Assembly (NCBI GenBank): GCA_963703045.1
Contig: OY969782.1
Location: 2,666,001 to 2,730,000 of the forward strand
Origin: Miltoncostaea sp963703045
GTDB taxonomy: Bacteria > Actinomycetota > Thermoleophilia > Miltoncostaeales > Miltoncostaeaceae
DNA length: 64,000 nt
Direction: 5' to 3'
Made by a program: the position numbers and the translations under genes. Under the pieces are notes generated by a model, which did not search any database, was not told where the DNA came from, and saw only the letters and a list, made by a program, of their open reading frames with translations. Below, piece by piece: positions 27,301 to 39,000 of the stretch. Within the stretch, counting starts at the first letter, position 1, and every line of letters begins with the position of its first letter.

Positions 27301-30300
27301 CAGCGCCTGTCGCCGACCCTCGCCCAGCTCGGCACCGACGACCAGCGCGTCTCCGACATGGGCCCCGACGGCAACGCCGCCTACGACGCCCTGCGCCCCG
27401 ACATCGCCTACAACAGCGTGACCGGCGAGTACCTGGTGACCTGGCAGGGCGACGACGACACCGGACCCCTGGTCGACAACGAGACCGAGATCTTCACCCA
27501 GCGCCTGTCGGCCGCCGGAGCCGAGCTCGGCGCGAACGATCTGCGCATCTCGGACATGGGCGCCGACGGGAACCCGGCGGCCGACGCCGTCACTCCGAGC
27601 GTGGCCGTCAACCGGAGCAGCGGCGGCTACGTGGTGGCCTGGAGCGGCGACGACGGCGTCGGCGGCCTGGCGGACGACGAGAACGAGATCTTCGTGCAGC
27701 GGCTGAGCGGCGCCGGCGCCGAGGTGGGCGCCAACGACATCCGCGTCTCGGACATGGGCCCCGACGGCAGCGCAACCTTCGACGCCTACACCCCCGCCAT
27801 CGCCTGGAATGCATCCGCCGACCAGTACCTCGTGACCTGGACCGGCACCGACGACGCGGCGGGCCTGGCCGACAGCGAGCTCGAGATCTACGCCCAGCGC
27901 CTCCTGGCCGACGCGAGCGCCTACGGGCCCGACGACATCCGGGTGTCCACGATGGGCCCCGACGGCGACCCCTCCTTCGGTGTGGGGCGGGCGAGCCTCG
28001 CCTCGGGCACCGGATCGCTGACCTACTTGGCCACCTGGGACGGCAGCGACGGCAACGGCTCCCTCGTGGCGGGTGAGAACGAGATCCACAGCCGCCTGCT
28101 GGCGATCGACCCCACCGCCCCCACCGCCCCGACCCTGACCGGCGGCTCCTCGTCGTGGCGCTCGGACGCCTCGGTGACGGTGAGCGCCTCGGGCTCGGCC
28201 GACCCCGAGTCCGGGTTCACGGGCTACCAGCGGCGCACCTCCAGCGACGGCGGGGCGACCTGGGGCGCGACCACGACGGCATCGAGCATCACCGTGAGCG
28301 CCGAGGGCGAGACCCTCGTGCAGTTCCGCGCCCTCAACGGCAACGGCGATCAGGGCGCGTGGGCCGAGGCGATCGTGCGCCTCGACCGCACCGCCCCCGA
28401 CGCGCCGACCGCGTCCGGCGGCTCGGCGAGCTGGCAGAACGCCGCGAGCGTCACCGTCACCGGCGCCGGCTCCTCGGGCGGTCCCTCGGGCATCGTCTGG
28501 GAGCACCGCACCAGCACCGATGAAGGCGCGACCTGGTCGGCGCCCGCGGCGGGCGCATCGGTGGCCGTGAGCGCGGCGGGGGAGACCCTGGTGCAGTTCC
28601 GCGCCACCGACGGCGCCGGCAACGTCTCGGGCTGGGGCCCGGGCGCGGGCGCGGCCGGAGCCACCGTGCGCATCGACCGCACCGCCCCGACCGATCCCAA
28701 CGTCACCGGAGGATCGGCGGGCTGGCAGAACGTCGCCTCGGTGACCGTCGAGCGCGGGCGGCGCGACCGACGCCGGCGGCGCGGGTCTGGCCGGCTACGA
28801 GCGGCGCACCAGCACCGACGGCGGCACCACCTGGTCGGCGGCCTCCGCCGGCGCCTCGATCACGGTCGCCGACGAGGGCGAGGTCCTCGTGCAGTTCCGC
28901 TCCCTCGACGGTGCCGGCAACTCCTCGGCCTGGGTGCCGGCGGCCGGCGCCGAGGGAACCGTGCGCATCGACCGCGGCCCGCCGCCGGCGCCCGGCGGCC
29001 TGAGCGGCCCGGCGGCCACCAACACCGTGCCGACCCTCACCTGGAACCCGGTCGGTGACGCGACGAGCTACATCGTGACGCGCGACGGGACACCGGTCGG
29101 CTCACCCGCCGGCACCGGCTTCAGCGACACCTCGGTGCCGGGCGAGGGCGCATACGCCTACCGGGTGATCGCGGTCGATGGCGCCGGCAACCAGAGCGCC
29201 CCCTCGGCGGCTGTCAGCGTCACGCTCGACACCACCGCCCCACCCGCACCCTCCGAGGCGCAGACGACCGGCGGCTCGGCGGCCTGGACCAACGCCGCCT
29301 CGGTGACGATCACCGCCACCGCCCCCGGCGGCTCCACCCTCGAGCACCGCACCAGCACCGACGCCGGCGCCACCTGGTCGGCCGCCGCGGCCGGCGCCTC
29401 GGTGGTCGTGAGCGCCGAGGGCGAGACGATCGTGCAGTTCCGCGCGCTCGATGCCGCCGGCAACGCCAGCGCATGGACCCCCGCGACGCCGACCGACGCG
29501 ACGACGGCGCGCATCGACAGGACCGCCCCGTCCTCCCCGACGGGCCTCACCGGCGGCGGCGCCACGACGACCCAGCCCGTGATCGGCTGGTCCGCGGTGA
29601 ACGGGATCGATCGCTACTCCGTGCGACGCGACGGCGTCGAGGTGGGCACCACGAGCGGGACGAGCTTCACGGACACCGCGCTCAGCGCCGGCGGCACCTA
29701 CGTCTACCGCGTGCTGGCCATCGACTCCGCCGGCAACGTGTCGCCCCCGTCGTCGGCGGTGAGCGTGACCTACACGCCCGCCGACGTGATCCCGCCCAAT
29801 ACGACCATCAGCGCCGGCGCGGCGAGCCCGACGAACGACTCCACCCCCACGTTCACGCTGGTCGCGAGCGAGCCGGCGACGTTCGAGTGCAGCGTCAACG
29901 GCGGTCCCTGGGCGGCGTGCGCGAGCCCCGTGACCGTGGGCCCCCTCGGCGACGGCGCGCACACCTTCGCCGCCCGCGCCCGAGACGATGCCGGCAATCT
30001 CGACGCGTCGCCCGCCCAGTCGAGCCTGGTCGTCGACACCCTCGCCCCGCCGATGCCGTCGCTCACGGCGACCGCCGACACCGGCATCCCGCTGGGCGCC
30101 GCCATCGGCCGCGTGTTCCTGACGGCGACGACGGGCGGGGACGCCGTGCGGGTCGTCGTGACCGAAGGCCCGCGCACGGTCCACGACGGTGCATCGGTGA
30201 CCTCGCTGCCCGACGTCGTCTCGGACGGCGTCACCCACGGGTACGCCGCCGTCGCGATCGACGCAGCGGGCAACGTATCGCCGACCGCCACCGCGTCGGC

Positions 30301-31837
30301 GACGACCCCCGATCGCACGTCCCCGGCGCAGCCCGCGGCACCCAACGGGGGCGGGTACCCCCTGGCCCTGAGCTGGACCCCGGTGGCCGACGCGGCCCAG
30401 TACGTCGTGGCGCGCGACGGCGCCACCTCCGTCACCTCGGGCACGGCCTCCGCGACGGATGCGGGCGCGCTCGATGCGGCGGCGCCGCCCGTCCCGGCCG
30501 GCGTGAGCGTCAACGTGCTCGGCTCCGGCCTGGTGGCGCTCAACTGGGCGGCGGTGACCGACGCCGGGACCACCTACACGATGGCCGTACGGGCCGTGGA
30601 TGCAATCGGCAACGCGAGTCCGTTCTCGCCCGGGACCCCGATGACCGCCCGCTCGGGGCTCGCCACCTACCGGGTGCTGCTGGACGGCGCCCCCCTCGTC
30701 GAGACCGTCGCCACGGCGGTCGACATCGAGGGCCTCACTCCGGGTACCGACCACACCCTCTCGCTGGTCGCCGTGGACGAGGCGGGCAACGTGTCGCCCG
30801 CCTCGGCTCCGATCGCCCTGAGGATCCCCGCCGACCCGTCCACCGCGCCGCGGCTTCGCGTGAGCGTCTCACGCGCGTTCGTGCGCCCCGGCGTTCCGGT
30901 CGCGTTCAGCGCCGCGGTCGACGGCGCCGACGCCGCGGGGGTGAGCTGGGTCGTCGAGCCGGGGGTGCGGCTCGAGGGATCGCAGGTGCAGCACGCCTAC
31001 GCCACCGCCGGGCGCCGCACGGTGCGCGCCACGGTGATCGGGACCGGCGGCCAGACCGCCAGCTCGGTGCTCGAGGTGATCGTGGACGCCACGCCGCCCA
31101 CCATCGACCTCGCGTCGAACGGATCACGTCTGACGGTCACGGGCCGCGACGCCGATTCGGGCATCGAGAGGATCGAGTGGACCCCCGAGAGCGGCGGCGC
31201 GTTGCGCCCGCTGGTGAACGGCGCCATCCCGCTCACCGCGGGCCTCAACCGCATCACCATCCGCGCCATCGACCGCGCCGGGAACATCAGCGAGATGGTC
31301 CACGAGGCGGTCGGCGACACCACGGCGCCGAGGTTGACGATCCGTGCCCCGCGCATGGTCGTGGCCGCGCGCGCCACGGTCCGGGTGTCGCTCACCGACG
31401 CGGGCTCGGGGGTCGCCGCCCTCGAGTACGGAGGACGACGCCTCACCCGCGTCCCCGCCCGTCTGACCGTCGCGGCCGGGCGGCCGGTGACCGTGACCGC
31501 CATCGACGCGGCCGGCAACCGCAGCACCGCCAGGTTCACGGTGCGCCGCGCGCCCTCGGTGCCCCGGCGGGTGACCCTCGTCTGGAACGCCCGGGAGCCA
31601 CGGCTCGCCGGGGCGCAGCGGAGGCTCCTGCGCAGCGTGCAGATGCAGCTGCAGACCCTGCGCCGCCTGCCCGCCCGGGCGCGTCCCGCCGACCGGTACA
31701 CCGTGCGCCTCTCGACGACGGTGGCGACGTACCAGCGGCGTGCCGGGCTCCGGCCTACCGGCACCCTCGACTGGCGCACCCGCGCCCGGATCCAGCGGGA
31801 CCTCGCGAAGACGACCGTGGTGATCCGGGGCAGGTAG
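15305..31837 (+). CDS. Giant repeat-rich surface protein (about 5,500 codons, frameshifted as read)
   Basis: The gene starts at ATG 15305 behind GGGGAGG. It encodes a signal peptide (residues 1-36, cleavage near G-W-A-A-T), then a right-handed parallel beta-helix domain (about residues 37-490) with repeated G-N-Y-I-G-T-D and I-G-G-T rungs. Next are 34 contiguous ~98-residue Ig-like units (T-V-S-G-G-S-L-A-W-Q ... E-G-E-T-L-V-Q-Y-R-S ... A-R-I-D-R-T). Seven ~65-residue units (D-M-G-P-D-G-N ... E-Y-L-V-V-W) follow, then more Ig-like and fibronectin-III-like segments. The C-terminal end resembles a peptidoglycan-binding domain (Y-Q-R-R-A-G-L-R-P-T-G-T-L-D). The frame is broken near 19.44 (restored near 19.51), about a dozen times between 19.86 and 21.08, and near 24.50, 25.32, 25.82 and 28.75 kb. 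The protein sense resumes after each break, and start and end share a frame. It is probably an adhesin or cell-wall fibre. Confidence 0.85.
16780..26710 (+). repeat. 34 tandem ~294-bp coding units (Ig-like)
   Basis: Each unit is normally 294 or 297 bases (98-99 residues); three are shorter (starting near 22,396, 25,028 and 26,189). Units 3 and 4 (about 17,370-17,663 and 17,664-17,957) are almost identical in DNA. A nine-unit higher-order period of about 2,632 bases relates the block starting near 22.1 kb to the one near 24.7 kb. Four further diverged copies occur between 28.1 and 29.5 kb. Confidence 0.92.
26770..28095 (+). repeat. Seven ~190-bp coding units (D-M-G-P-D-G-N type)
   Basis: Seven successive copies share R-V-S-D-M-G-P-D-G-N, then P-x-V-A-Y-N, E-Y-L-V-x-W, and D-N-E-x-E-I-F-A-Q-R-L. 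They lie between the main Ig-like array and the C-terminal segments. The number and length would suit a beta-propeller-like or beta-solenoid module; that is inference. Confidence 0.8.
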
Positions 31838-32142
31838 CCCGTCCCACCCGGCCGCCTCGTCGTCGGGGGAGGGCGGTGGGCGACGAGCGGTCGGCGCCAC
31901 GGTGCCGGGCGGCGTCGCGGCCGGGGGAGGGGGTCTGGCGGTCGCCTGGGATGGACCGGAGTGCGTGACGATCCTGGGACGTTCGCGGCGGAGATGGTTG
32001 ACGGGTGGAGGTCGGGCGGTCGGCGGAGGCGCCGCGGAGCCGCCGGCGGCATCCGGCTCCGCACCGCGCTGGGAGGTCCCGTCGGAGCGACGGCGAGGTC
32101 CACCCGCGGCCGGGAGCAGCCGTCCGGCTCGCCCGCGGCGCC
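31838..32142. other. Spacer after the 16.5-kb gene, no gene recognised
   Basis: About 300 G+C-rich bases between the stop of the giant plus-strand gene and the second repeat array. I see no convincing coding frame, hairpin terminator or RNA gene here. Confidence 0.5.
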
Positions 32143-32734
32143 GAGGTCCACTTGGACGCGGCGCCGAGGTCCACTTGCGCGGCCCGAGGTCCACTCGGGC
32201 CCGCTGTCTCAGCCCGGGTCGCCGTCGAGGTCCACTTGGACAGTGCGCCGAGGTCCACTTGGCACGTCGGCGCGGCCGTGCGGCCCGTCGATGACACCCG
32301 TGTCCACTTGGACGCGGCGCCGAGGTCCACTTGGACGCGGCCCCGAGGTCCACTTGGACGGCCCAGCTGTCTCCGCCCGGGTCGCCGTCGAGGTCCACTT
32401 GGACAGTGCGCCGAGGTTCACTTGGCGCGTCGGCGCGGCCGTGCGGCCCGTCGATGACACCACGTGTCCACTTGGACGCGGCGCCGAGGTCCACTTGGGC
32501 GGCGCCGAGGTCCACTTGGGCGACGGCCCCGCCGTCTCCGCCCGGGCGGCCGTCGAGGTCCACTTGGACAGTGCGCCGAGGTCCAATTGGCGCGTCGGCG
32601 CGGCCGTGCGGCCCGTCGATGACGCCAAGGTCCACTTGGACGCGGCGCCGAGGCCCATTTGGCCGCGGCCACGGCCGTACGGCCCGTCCATACCGCCGAG
32701 GTCCACTTGGACGCGGCGCCGGGGTCCACTTGGG
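32143..32734 (-). repeat. Iteron-like array 2: 19 units of GAGGTCCACTTGGAC (inverted copy of array 1)
   Basis: Nineteen recognisable copies of GAGGTCCACTTGG, the reverse complement of the unit in array 1. In many copies the motif extends to the near-palindrome GTCCA-CT-TGGAC. Variants include AATTGG, CATTTGG, GGTTCAC and GTGTCCAC. The copies are embedded in a larger unit of about 164 bases repeated three times (starting near 32,219, 32,383 and 32,548) that also carries CGGCGCGGCCGTGCGGCCCG. The array lies between the stops of two convergent giant genes, the same context as array 1. Confidence 0.9.
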
Positions 32735-32877
32735 CGCACCCGCGCGCGCGGCGCCCGGACACCACGGAGGAAGCCGGGGGACCCCGGCCCGGTCCGGGTT
32801 GCTCGGGCGTCACGAGGCGGAGCCGTCCCATGCCACGCATCCCGCACAGCGACCCATTGGGGCATGGCGACTCTCGG

Positions 32878-33072
32878 CTGCCCCGAGCTGCCCGAGCCCC
32901 GAGACCCCCGAGCCAGCCCGAGCCCCCGAGCCCGGCCCGAGCCGCCCGAGCCCCCGAGCCGAGCCCCCGAGCCCCGAGCCCGCCAGCGAGCCCCCGAGCC
33001 CCGGCGAGCCCCGAGCCGCCCCGAGCCCCCGAGACCCCGAGACCCCGAGCCCCCGAGCCCCCGAGCCCCCGA
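32878..33072 (-). repeat. CCCGAG-type low-complexity tract, G-quadruplex-prone on the minus strand
   Basis: About 195 bases built from imperfect copies of CCCCCGAGC / CCCCGAG. On the minus strand, which carries the giant gene ending at 33076, this gives about 17 runs of four or five G separated mostly by three or four bases. It begins a few bases after that gene's stop codon, so it would be in the 3' part of the transcript. It could fold into RNA G-quadruplexes and help end transcription. Confidence 0.75.
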
Positions 33073-33075
33073 GCC

Positions 33076-36000
33076 CTAGTTCGTCGTGTTCCTCGAGCGG
33101 GGTGGGTCGGCCAGGTGCCCGGCGTCGGCGAAGCCGGGGCCGAGGGGGGTCTCGACCTCGATCCACTTCCGGCCGCGCCGGCGGCGCGGCGCGCCGATCG
33201 ACCAGACCGGACCCGCGTCGTGGCGGAGGAGGAAGAGCGGTGCGCCCTCGGTCGAGCGCTTGGGCATGACCGGGAGGACGTCGCCGGCGTCGATGCCCTT
33301 GACCATCAGCGGCCTGCGGTTGCGGCGACGCATCACGATGACGCTGCCGATCAGGCCGATCCAGGCTCCTCCCATCGACAGGAGCCGGACGGGGACGCTG
33401 AGGTCGGCCGCGGCGCCGATGACCTTCACCGGGGTCGTGAGGGAGACCCCGACCCGGGCTCGCTCGCCGGCGCCGGCCCTCGGACGGGTGGGGGCCACGA
33501 CGAGCAGGTCGGCGCCGAGGCGACGGGCGGCGATCTGCGCCTCGGAGAGTCCGCCCGGGGCGGGCGCCGGCGCCGGCGCGGCCGGCGGCCGCGCGGGCGC
33601 GGGGGCGGTCGGGGACGGTGGACGAGGGGGCTGCGCGGGCGCGGGCGCCGCCGCGGGCGGCGTGCGCCCTCCCGGCGCGCGGCCCGCGCCGGGCGCGGGG
33701 GCGCCACCCGGCGAGGTCGGCGCCGCGGTCACGGTCACGTGCAGGCGCCTCGCGGCCGACTCGGCCGGCGCGCCGTCGTCGGTCACGGTCACGGTGGCGT
33801 CGTGCTCACCGACGTCGAGGGCGGACGGGGTCCAGCGGATCACGCCGGCGTCGTCGACGGTCATCCCGCCGGGGCCGGAGATCGCGAAGGACAGCTCGTT
33901 GCGCGGACGGTCGGGGTCCGAGGCGGTCGTCGCGACGGTCAGCGGTGCGCCGGCGACCACGGTGACGTCGTCCGGCGCGTCGAGCGCGGGACGCTGGTTC
34001 ACCTCGCGGACGGTCACGACGAGCGGGCGCTCGGCGGACATGACCGGCGATCCGTCGTCCGTGGCGACGACGTCGATGGTCACCCTGTCGGGTCCCTGCG
34101 CCTCGGTCGGGGTCCAGGTGACGACGCCCGTGGCGGGGTCGATGCGCGCCCCGGCCGGCGCGTCGCGCAGGGAGTAGCGGATGGCGTCACCGTCGGGATC
34201 GGTCGCCGCGGCCGACGCCGTGATCGGGGTCATCTCGTCGCCGGTCACGGCCGGCAGCGGGCGCATCACCGGCGCGGAGTTGGTGAGCGCGATGGTCCAG
34301 GTGAAGGACTCGGTGGCGGACTCCCCCGCGGCGTCACGGAGCGTCACGGTGACGGGATACGGGCTCCCGGCGACCGCGCCGGCCTGCACGACGCCGCTGA
34401 TCGCGCCCGTCGCGGGGTCCATCGCCAGGCCCGGGGGCAGTCCGGTCGCCGACCAGGTGAGCGTGTCCGCCGGGACGTCGGGGTCGACCCCCGTCAGCGA
34501 GACCGAGACGGGGTCGCCCTCGCCGTTGGCGCGATCGGCGATGGGATCGAGCGCCGGCCGCGCGTTGACCTCGGTCACCTGCACGGTGACGGTCTCGCTG
34601 TCGGAGGCGCGCGGCGACCCCGCGTCCGTGACGACCACGGCGAAGCTGTAGGTACCCGGCCCCTGGGCCTCGGTGGGCGTCCAGGAGAAGGCCCCCGTGG
34701 CGGGATCCATCGCGGCGCCCGTGGGCGCACCGACCAGGGAGTACGTGAGCGTGTCCGCCGGCAGGTCCGGGTCGGTCGCGCTCGCGGTCAGCGCCAGCGT
34801 GGAGCCCTCGGCGATCGTGCGAGAGCCGATCGGCGCCAGCACCGGCGGGCTCGCCGCGGGCGTGACGGTCACGTCGAACGTGTCGCTGTCGGTGAGGGCG
34901 CCCCCGGCTCCCGTGTGCCCCTGGTCATCGCTGTCGAGGCCGATCGTGGCCGTGCCGCTGGCGCCGGACGGTGGGAGGAGGATCGCGCCGTCGAGCGCGG
35001 CGGCGATGTCGGCGCGCGTTCCCGAGAAGGTCATGGTGGCGTCGAGCGAGCCGTCGCCCACCACGAACGAGAGGCCGGTCGTGCCGTCCAGGCTGAGGCT
35101 GCCGGTGGTCGTCGCGAGGCTCACGCGCAGGGCTCCGGAGCCCGAGTTGACGTCGGTCACGCCGATGGCGTTGCCGCCTCCGGTTGACAGGGTCAGGGGC
35201 GTGCCGCCCGACACGGTCTGGGTCGCGGGGACGACGTTCAGCGGGGGGTCGTTGACCGGCGTGACCGCGATGGCCAGCGTGTCGTCGTCGGTGCGCGCGC
35301 CGCCCGGGCCGGAGGCGCCGAGGTCGTCGGTCACGACGCGCACCGACGAGGTGCCCGAGAAGTCGGCCGCGGGCGTCACCACCAGCCCGTCGAGCGCGGC
35401 GTTGACGTCGATGAGCGCCCCCGAGAACGACGTCGTGGTGTCGGCGGTGCCGTCGCCGGAGCCGAACGTCAGGTGGTCCGTGCCCGCGAGCGTCACCGTC
35501 GCGTTCGCCGCCGTCAGGGTGACCGACACCGCTGCCGCGCCGGCATCCGCGTCGGCGATCGAGATCGCCGTGCCGTCGCCGCTCGAGAGCGTCAGCGGGA
35601 CGTCCTCCGCGGTCGTCCGGGAGGACGGCAGCGTCTGCACCGGCGCATCGTTCTCGCCGACCACGGTGATCGCGATCGTGGCGGTGTCGGTCATCGGGCC
35701 GCCGACGCCGGTGTTGCCCCCGTCGTCGATGTCGAGACGCAGCGCGGCCGCGCCCGCGAACTCCGCATCGGGCGTGAACACGGCCCCGTCGAGCGCGGCG
35801 TTGATCGCCGTGAGGGTGCCGGTGAACGAGGTCGTCGGGTCGCCGTCGCCGTCGCCGTCGGTGAAGACCAGGCCGGTGGTGCCGCCGAGGGTGATGCGGC
35901 CGTTGGCCGCCGTGAGCGTGACGGCGAGATCCGCGCCCCCGGCGTCGGCGTCGTTGACCGACATCTCGCGAGCCGTGCCCGCGGAGAAGGTCAGCGGGAC

Positions 36001-39000
36001 GTCCTCCGTGATCGTCGCCGCGGCGGGGATCGCGATCACCGGCGCGTCGTTGCCTGCCAGCACCGTCACGGGCGCCGAGAGCTCGGAGGTGGATCCGGAG
36101 CCGTTGGCCGACGTGACCGTCGCGGTGACGACGTCGCCGGCGCTCACCGGGACGGTGCGCGTGAACGTCTGCACGCCTCCGCCGGCGTGGGTGACCGTCG
36201 CGACGCCGGCGGGGGAGCCGCCCTCGCCGCTGCCCGACGGGTCGCCGCCGCCCGGGTTGACGAAGAACTCGAGCCGATACGTGCCCGCGGGCACGTCGAG
36301 GTCGATGGGCGCCTCGGTGACGCCGCCGGTCTCGATCATCGGCCCGAGCTCCGGCGTGTTGAGCAGGTCGTTGCCGCCCGTGTCGGCGTCGCCGGCGTCG
36401 TTGGGGGTGACCCCGTCGGAGGGGGCGGACGAGGTGATGGCCGTCGCGTTCAGGTCGATGCCGAGCCCGCCGTTGCCCTCCATCCCGTTGCCCAGGATCG
36501 CGTTGTCGACCGCCGTGCCGTTCACGAGCACGCCCGCCCGCGTGTTCGACGAGATCGTGTTGCCCGCTCCGGTCGCCGTCCCGCCGATCCGGTTGGAGGA
36601 CGTGTTGACCCACACGCCGAGGTCGCCGTTGGGGACGGCGGTCGAGCCGTCGGCCCCCACCCCGATCCGGTTGCCCTGCACGACCGTCCCGTCGGCGCCG
36701 GCCGACAGGCTCACGCCCTCGTCGGCGTTGCCCGAGATGACGTTGCCCTCGCCGGCGAGCGGCCCGCCGATGCGGCTGCCGGCTCCGCGCACGTCCACGC
36801 CGTCCTCACCGCCGGTCACCGCTGCGCCGCCCGCCGCGTCGGTGCCGATGCGGTTGCCGATCACCGTCGCGCCCGCGCCGGCCAGGCGCACGCCGTCGTC
36901 GCCGTTGCCCGACACGACGTTGCGGTCGATCGCGGCGGTGCCGCCCACGGTGGTGCCGTCGCCGTCGATGCGTATGCCCACGCCCCCGTTGGGCGCCGGC
37001 GTCGTTCCGTCGAGCCCGATGCCGACCCAGGCCCCCGCGATCGTCGTCGCGTCGCTCGCGCTGACGATGCCGGCGCCCGGGAAGCCGCCCACCGCGAGGC
37101 CGCGGATCTCCGAGCCGTCGCTGCCCGCGTCGAGGGTGATCCCGGCGCCGGCGCCCGCGGCGGCGCCGTCGATGGCCACCACCGGGCGTCCGAGGGCGGC
37201 GCTCTGGGCCTGGGTCGAGGCGTCGAGCACGAGGGGATCGACCACGGCGGGGAGCGGAGCGGAGGGGGAGATGGTGAAGCCCGCGGGGGACGCCGCGTAG
37301 CCGGGGTCGCTCGTCGGGATCGCGAACGACGACGCCTGGGTTCCGGCGATCGCGTTCGCGTTGGTGACGAGGCGCCGCAGCGAGCCCTGGCCGGCCCGGG
37401 CCGTGTCCAGCCGCAGCACCTCGCCCGAGAAGCCCGAGCTGCCGTTGCCATGGCCGACGTAGAGGTAGCGTCCGTCGAAGACCGCGCTCCGGGCGCCGTC
37501 GGGTTCGGTGCCGACGCCTGCCGCCACCGGGTCGAAGAGGCTCCACGAGGACACCGAGCCGAACGACGCCCGGGTGTCGTAGCGCACGACGCGACCGGCC
37601 GGTCCCGAGCCGTCCCTCCCCTGCACGAGGTAGATGGAGCGGCCGTCGAAGCTCGCGGCGGAGAAGCCGACCGCCCCCGCCCCGAGGCCCGCGGCTCCGG
37701 GGGCGAACGTCGTCCAGCTCGACGACGAGTCGAAGGGCGCTGTGGTGTCGAGGCGCACCACCTCGCCGCTCGGGCCGGAGCCGGCGTCGGAGGGGATGAG
37801 ATAGAGGTGGCGACCGTCCGACACGAGCGCCGAGAAGCCGTCCGGGTCCGTGCCGACCCCCGCGGCCCCGGGGTCGTAGGTCGTCCAGCTCGACGGGCTC
37901 GCGAAGGGCTGGCGCACGTCGTAGCGCAGCACCTCGCCGTGCGCGCCGGCGCCGTTGTCGAGGGGGGCGAAGTAGAGGTGGCGGCCGTCGAAGAGGACGT
38001 CGCCGTACCCGTCGGGGTCGGTGCCCACGCCGTTGGCGCCCGGGTCGAAGGTGCTCCACCCCGCCGGGCCGGCGAAGGGGGCCCGCGTGTCGTAGCGCAG
38101 CACCTCCCCATGGGCGCCCTGGCCGTTGTCGAGCGGCGCGAAGTACAGGTAGCGCCCGTCGAACTCCGCCCCGCTGTAGCCGTCGGGGTCGGCGCCCACG
38201 CCGCTGTCGCCGGGGTCGTAGGCCCTCCAGCTCCCCGCCGCGCCGAACGCGCCCTCGGTGTCGTAGCGCAGCACCTCGCCGTGGCGGCCCGCGCCGTTGT
38301 GGTCGGGGGCGAAGTACACGTAGCGCCCGTCGAACACCGCCCCGGCGTATCCGTCGGGGTCCGAGCCCACGCCCGCGTCGCCGGCGTCGAAGCTGTCCCA
38401 CGACGCGGCCGACGTGTACGCCCCGCGGGTGTCGTAGCGCAGCACCTCGCCGTGGCGGCCGCCCGTGCGCTGGGACGGGCTGAAGTAGACGTACCGCCCG
38501 TCGTAGACCGAGCCGGCGAAGCCCTCCGGGTTCACCCCGATGCCGGCCGCGTCGCCGTCGAACGAGGCCCAGCTCGCCGGGTCGTCGAAGGCGCCGCCGG
38601 ACGGGTCGTCGAGCGTGTTGGTCACGGCGGCGAAGCTGAACCCGGTGTCGACGCCCGTCACGTCGGCGCCGGCCACGCTCACGCGCATCACGTGCTCGGC
38701 GTCCGACAGCACGGGGTAGCCGTCGCCCGCGGCCGCCCCCTTGCCACCCGGCAGGGCTCCCGCGGTCGCGGTGTACGCGACCGACGACCCGTCGAGGCGC
38801 ACCGCGCCCGCCGCGGCGTAGGTCTGCTCGGCCCAGACGTCGTCGGCCGAGAAGCCCGCTCGTACCCCGGCCGCCGGGACGACGTCGCGCGAGTCGATGG
38901 CGGCCCAGTACAGCCCGTCCGCGGGCACCTCGACCGACCACGAGCCCGAGCCGTCGGTGCGCGTGGCGGCGATCACGGCGTCGCCGGCGTCGGGCACGCC

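Noticed and set aside
31961..33269. Long open frames across array 2 and the CCCGAG tract
   Set aside because: Same reason: low-complexity, G+C-rich repeats with no ribosome site, no conserved frame and overlap with the end of a real gene.
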